NCBI GenBank assembly: GCA_965250275.1
Contig: OZ252297.1
Span: 4,092,001-4,156,000 of the forward strand
Direction: 5' to 3'
Source: G965250275 sp965250275
GTDB taxonomy: Bacteria; Pseudomonadota; Alphaproteobacteria; Rhodobacterales; Rhodobacteraceae
DNA length: 64,000 nt
The notes under the pieces are model-generated. The model was not told the DNA's origin, made no database searches, and saw only the letters and a program-made list of their open reading frames with translations. Position numbers and translations under genes: made by a program. Of this stretch, positions 62,755 to 64,000 are shown in pieces. The number at the start of each line of letters is the position of its first letter. The first letter of the stretch is position 1.

Positions 62755-64000
62755 ATGCAAGCGCTTGATATCAAGCTGTTTCGCGATTTCGAACGCTTGT
62801 GGATTCAGGCTGTCGCCATTGCGCTGGTGCTCGCCTGCGGGGTTGCGATCCTTCTGACATCTTTCGGAATGTACAGAGCATTATCCGATACCCGCACGGC
62901 GTATTACGAGCGCAATCGCTTTGCAGATGTATTCGCAGAGGCGAAGCGGGCCCCGTTGTCGCTGCTACCGGAAATTGAGCGGATCGCCGGCGTCCTGAGT
63001 GTCGAAGCACGCATTTCGGGAGATGCCATTTTGGATTTGCCCGGCCGGACCCGAACCGCCGTGGGCCGCATCCTCTCTTATCCCGAGGCGACGGACCCGG
63101 TCCTGAATGTGCCCCTGCTGGTGCTGGGCCGGTTCCCGGACCCCACCAAGACGGACGAGGTGGTGGTGAACGCGCCCTTTGCCGACGCCAACGGGTTTGT
63201 GCCCGGCGACGTTTTCAGCGCGAATCTGCGGGGTCAGAAACGCGAATTGACGATCGTTGGTACGGTCCTCTCGCCCGAGTTTGTCTACACGATCGGACCG
63301 GGCGCCCTGATGCCCGATAACGAGGCCTTCGGGATCATCTGGATGTCGGAGCGCGCCGCCGCAGCGGCCTTTGACATGACCGGTGCGTTCAATTCCGTAG
63401 CATTGTCCATCGCCGCCGGAGTTGCGACGGAACCCATCATCGACGCCCTGGACGATTTGTTGGAACCATTCGGTGGCCTTGGCGCCTATGACCGGAGCAT
63501 TCACCAATCTGATGCCTTTCTGGATGCTGAGCTCAGTCAGCTTAGGGGCATGGCGGCCATTCTGCCCCCTATTTTCTTCGGGATTGCCGGTTTCCTCGTC
63601 AGCATGGTGATGGGCCGTATCATTGCGCTGGAACGCAGTGAAATTGGTCTGCTGAAAGCCATCGGATATTCCAACACCGAAATTTGCCTGCACTATTTGA
63701 TGCTGGCCGGGCTGATCGCTGTGGTTGGCATCGTGTTTGGCTGGGCAGCGGGCACAATGCTGGCCCGCTCAACAGCCGAGCAGTACGCCGAGTTCTTCAA
63801 CTTTCCTTACGTCCTCTTTCACGTCTCCTATTGGGTCTATGCCGCCGCTGGCCTCGCCGGATTGGCAACGACCAGCCTCGGTGCCGCGCAGAGCGCCCTG
63901 AAGGCTGCAAGACTTGCGCCAGCAATCGCGATGCAACCGCCAGCACCGCCAAGGTTCAAGCGCACCTTTGTTGACGAAGCCATGAATCGGCTGCGCTTGT
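62755..64000 (+). CDS. FtsX-like ABC permease (3' end beyond the window)
   Basis: Open from the ATG at 62755 to the window edge, at least 415 residues. The N-terminal membrane helix is AVAIALVLACGVAILL. A long extracytoplasmic domain follows (about 50-275), then two or three helices (PPIFFGIAGFLVSMVM and others) ending in an FtsX-type permease core with LKAIGYSNTEICLHY. It is the membrane partner of the ATPase gene just upstream. It is not truncated by mutation, only by the window. Confidence 0.9.
   Translation, partial: MQALDIKLFRDFERLWIQAVAIALVLACGVAILLTSFGMYRALSDTRTAYYERNRFADVFAEAKRAPLSLLPEIERIAGVLSVEARISGDAILDLPGRTRTAVGRILSYPEATDPVLNVPLLVLGRFPDPTKTDEVVVNAPFADANGFVPGDVFSANLRGQKRELTIVGTVLSPEFVYTIGPGALMPDNEAFGIIWMSERAAAAAFDMTGAFNSVALSIAAGVATEPIIDALDDLLEPFGGLGAYDRSIHQSDAFLDAELSQLRGMAAILPPIFFGIAGFLVSMVMGRIIALERSEIGLLKAIGYSNTEICLHYLMLAGLIAVVGIVFGWAAGTMLARSTAEQYAEFFNFPYVLFHVSYWVYAAAGLAGLATTSLGAAQSALKAARLAPAIAMQPPAPPRFKRTFVDEAMNRLRL

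Noticed and set aside
1..64000. tRNA, rRNA, CRISPR array, insertion sequence or attachment site
   Set aside because: No tRNA T-loop signature, regularly spaced repeats, transposase motifs or terminal inverted repeats were recognised on reading both strands; this was by eye, not by a covariance or profile search.

Overview
The window reads as chromosome from a marine alphaproteobacterium of the roseobacter group (Rhodobacteraceae). The basis is high GC content, two TRAP dicarboxylate-type transporters, a DMSP-lyase-like cupin inside a betaine-demethylation-like operon, and many short catabolic operons each paired with a local regulator. No rRNA, tRNA, CRISPR array, insertion sequence or phage gene was seen. 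Nearly all the DNA is coding, and starts are often coupled by ATGA or GTGA overlaps.

Layout. (1) 1-2893, plus strand: the tail of a probable TctA permease, an aldehyde dehydrogenase and a Tm-1-like/UPF0261 protein. (2) 2900-8728, minus strand: TetR regulator, TRAP transporter (P, Q, M), cyclase-family hydrolase, FAH-family enzyme and OsmC protein, with a perfect palindrome just upstream of tetR. (3) 8847-12837: a P450 and a glutamine-synthetase-like ligase, divergent from a class I glutamine amidotransferase, then a GntR regulator; this resembles amine catabolism through gamma-glutamyl intermediates. (4) 13027-15961: a Tat-exported cyclase-family protein, a CMD protein, a DUF1127 protein, a PHP phosphoesterase and a tiny lipoprotein. 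(5) 16065-26338: a tightly coupled minus-strand operon (FAD/GcvT demethylase, MDR oxidoreductase, DddQ-like cupin, two enolase-superfamily enzymes, class III aminotransferase), divergent from an RpiR regulator, a Rieske oxygenase and a CMD protein. (6) 26366-28495: a Tat-exported amidohydrolase. (7) 28659-34316: two giant hydrolase genes, a papain-like protease fused to a degraded alpha/beta-hydrolase fold, followed by an SGNH-caspase-M15 triple fusion. This is the most unusual part of the window. (8) 34554-37461: pobA, a P450 and a MarR regulator, probably for 4-alkoxybenzoate to protocatechuate. (9) 37521-45834: TRAP transporter, IclR regulator, aconitase-type dehydratase large and small subunits, a PEP-mutase/isocitrate-lyase-family lyase and an M29-like protein. 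A shared inverted repeat appears at both ends of iclR. (10) 46109-47104: a radical SAM protein. (11) 47143-55639: ATP-dependent hydantoinase/oxoprolinase A and B, a HisC-like aminotransferase, an Asp/Glu-racemase-family protein, a divergent class V aminotransferase and an amidase. (12) 55892-59116: a SAM/class III cyclase/AAA/TPR signalling protein. (13) 59133-64000: a ketopantoate-reductase-family protein, an acyl-CoA synthetase, and an ABC ATPase with its FtsX-type permease, which runs off the window.

Most of the window is therefore an accessory catabolic region: import (TRAP, Tct), activation or demethylation, then ring or C-C cleavage, each unit under its own regulator (TetR, GntR, RpiR, MarR, IclR). 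The protease/caspase pair and the SAM-cyclase-AAA protein do not fit the catabolic theme and look like signalling or conflict functions.
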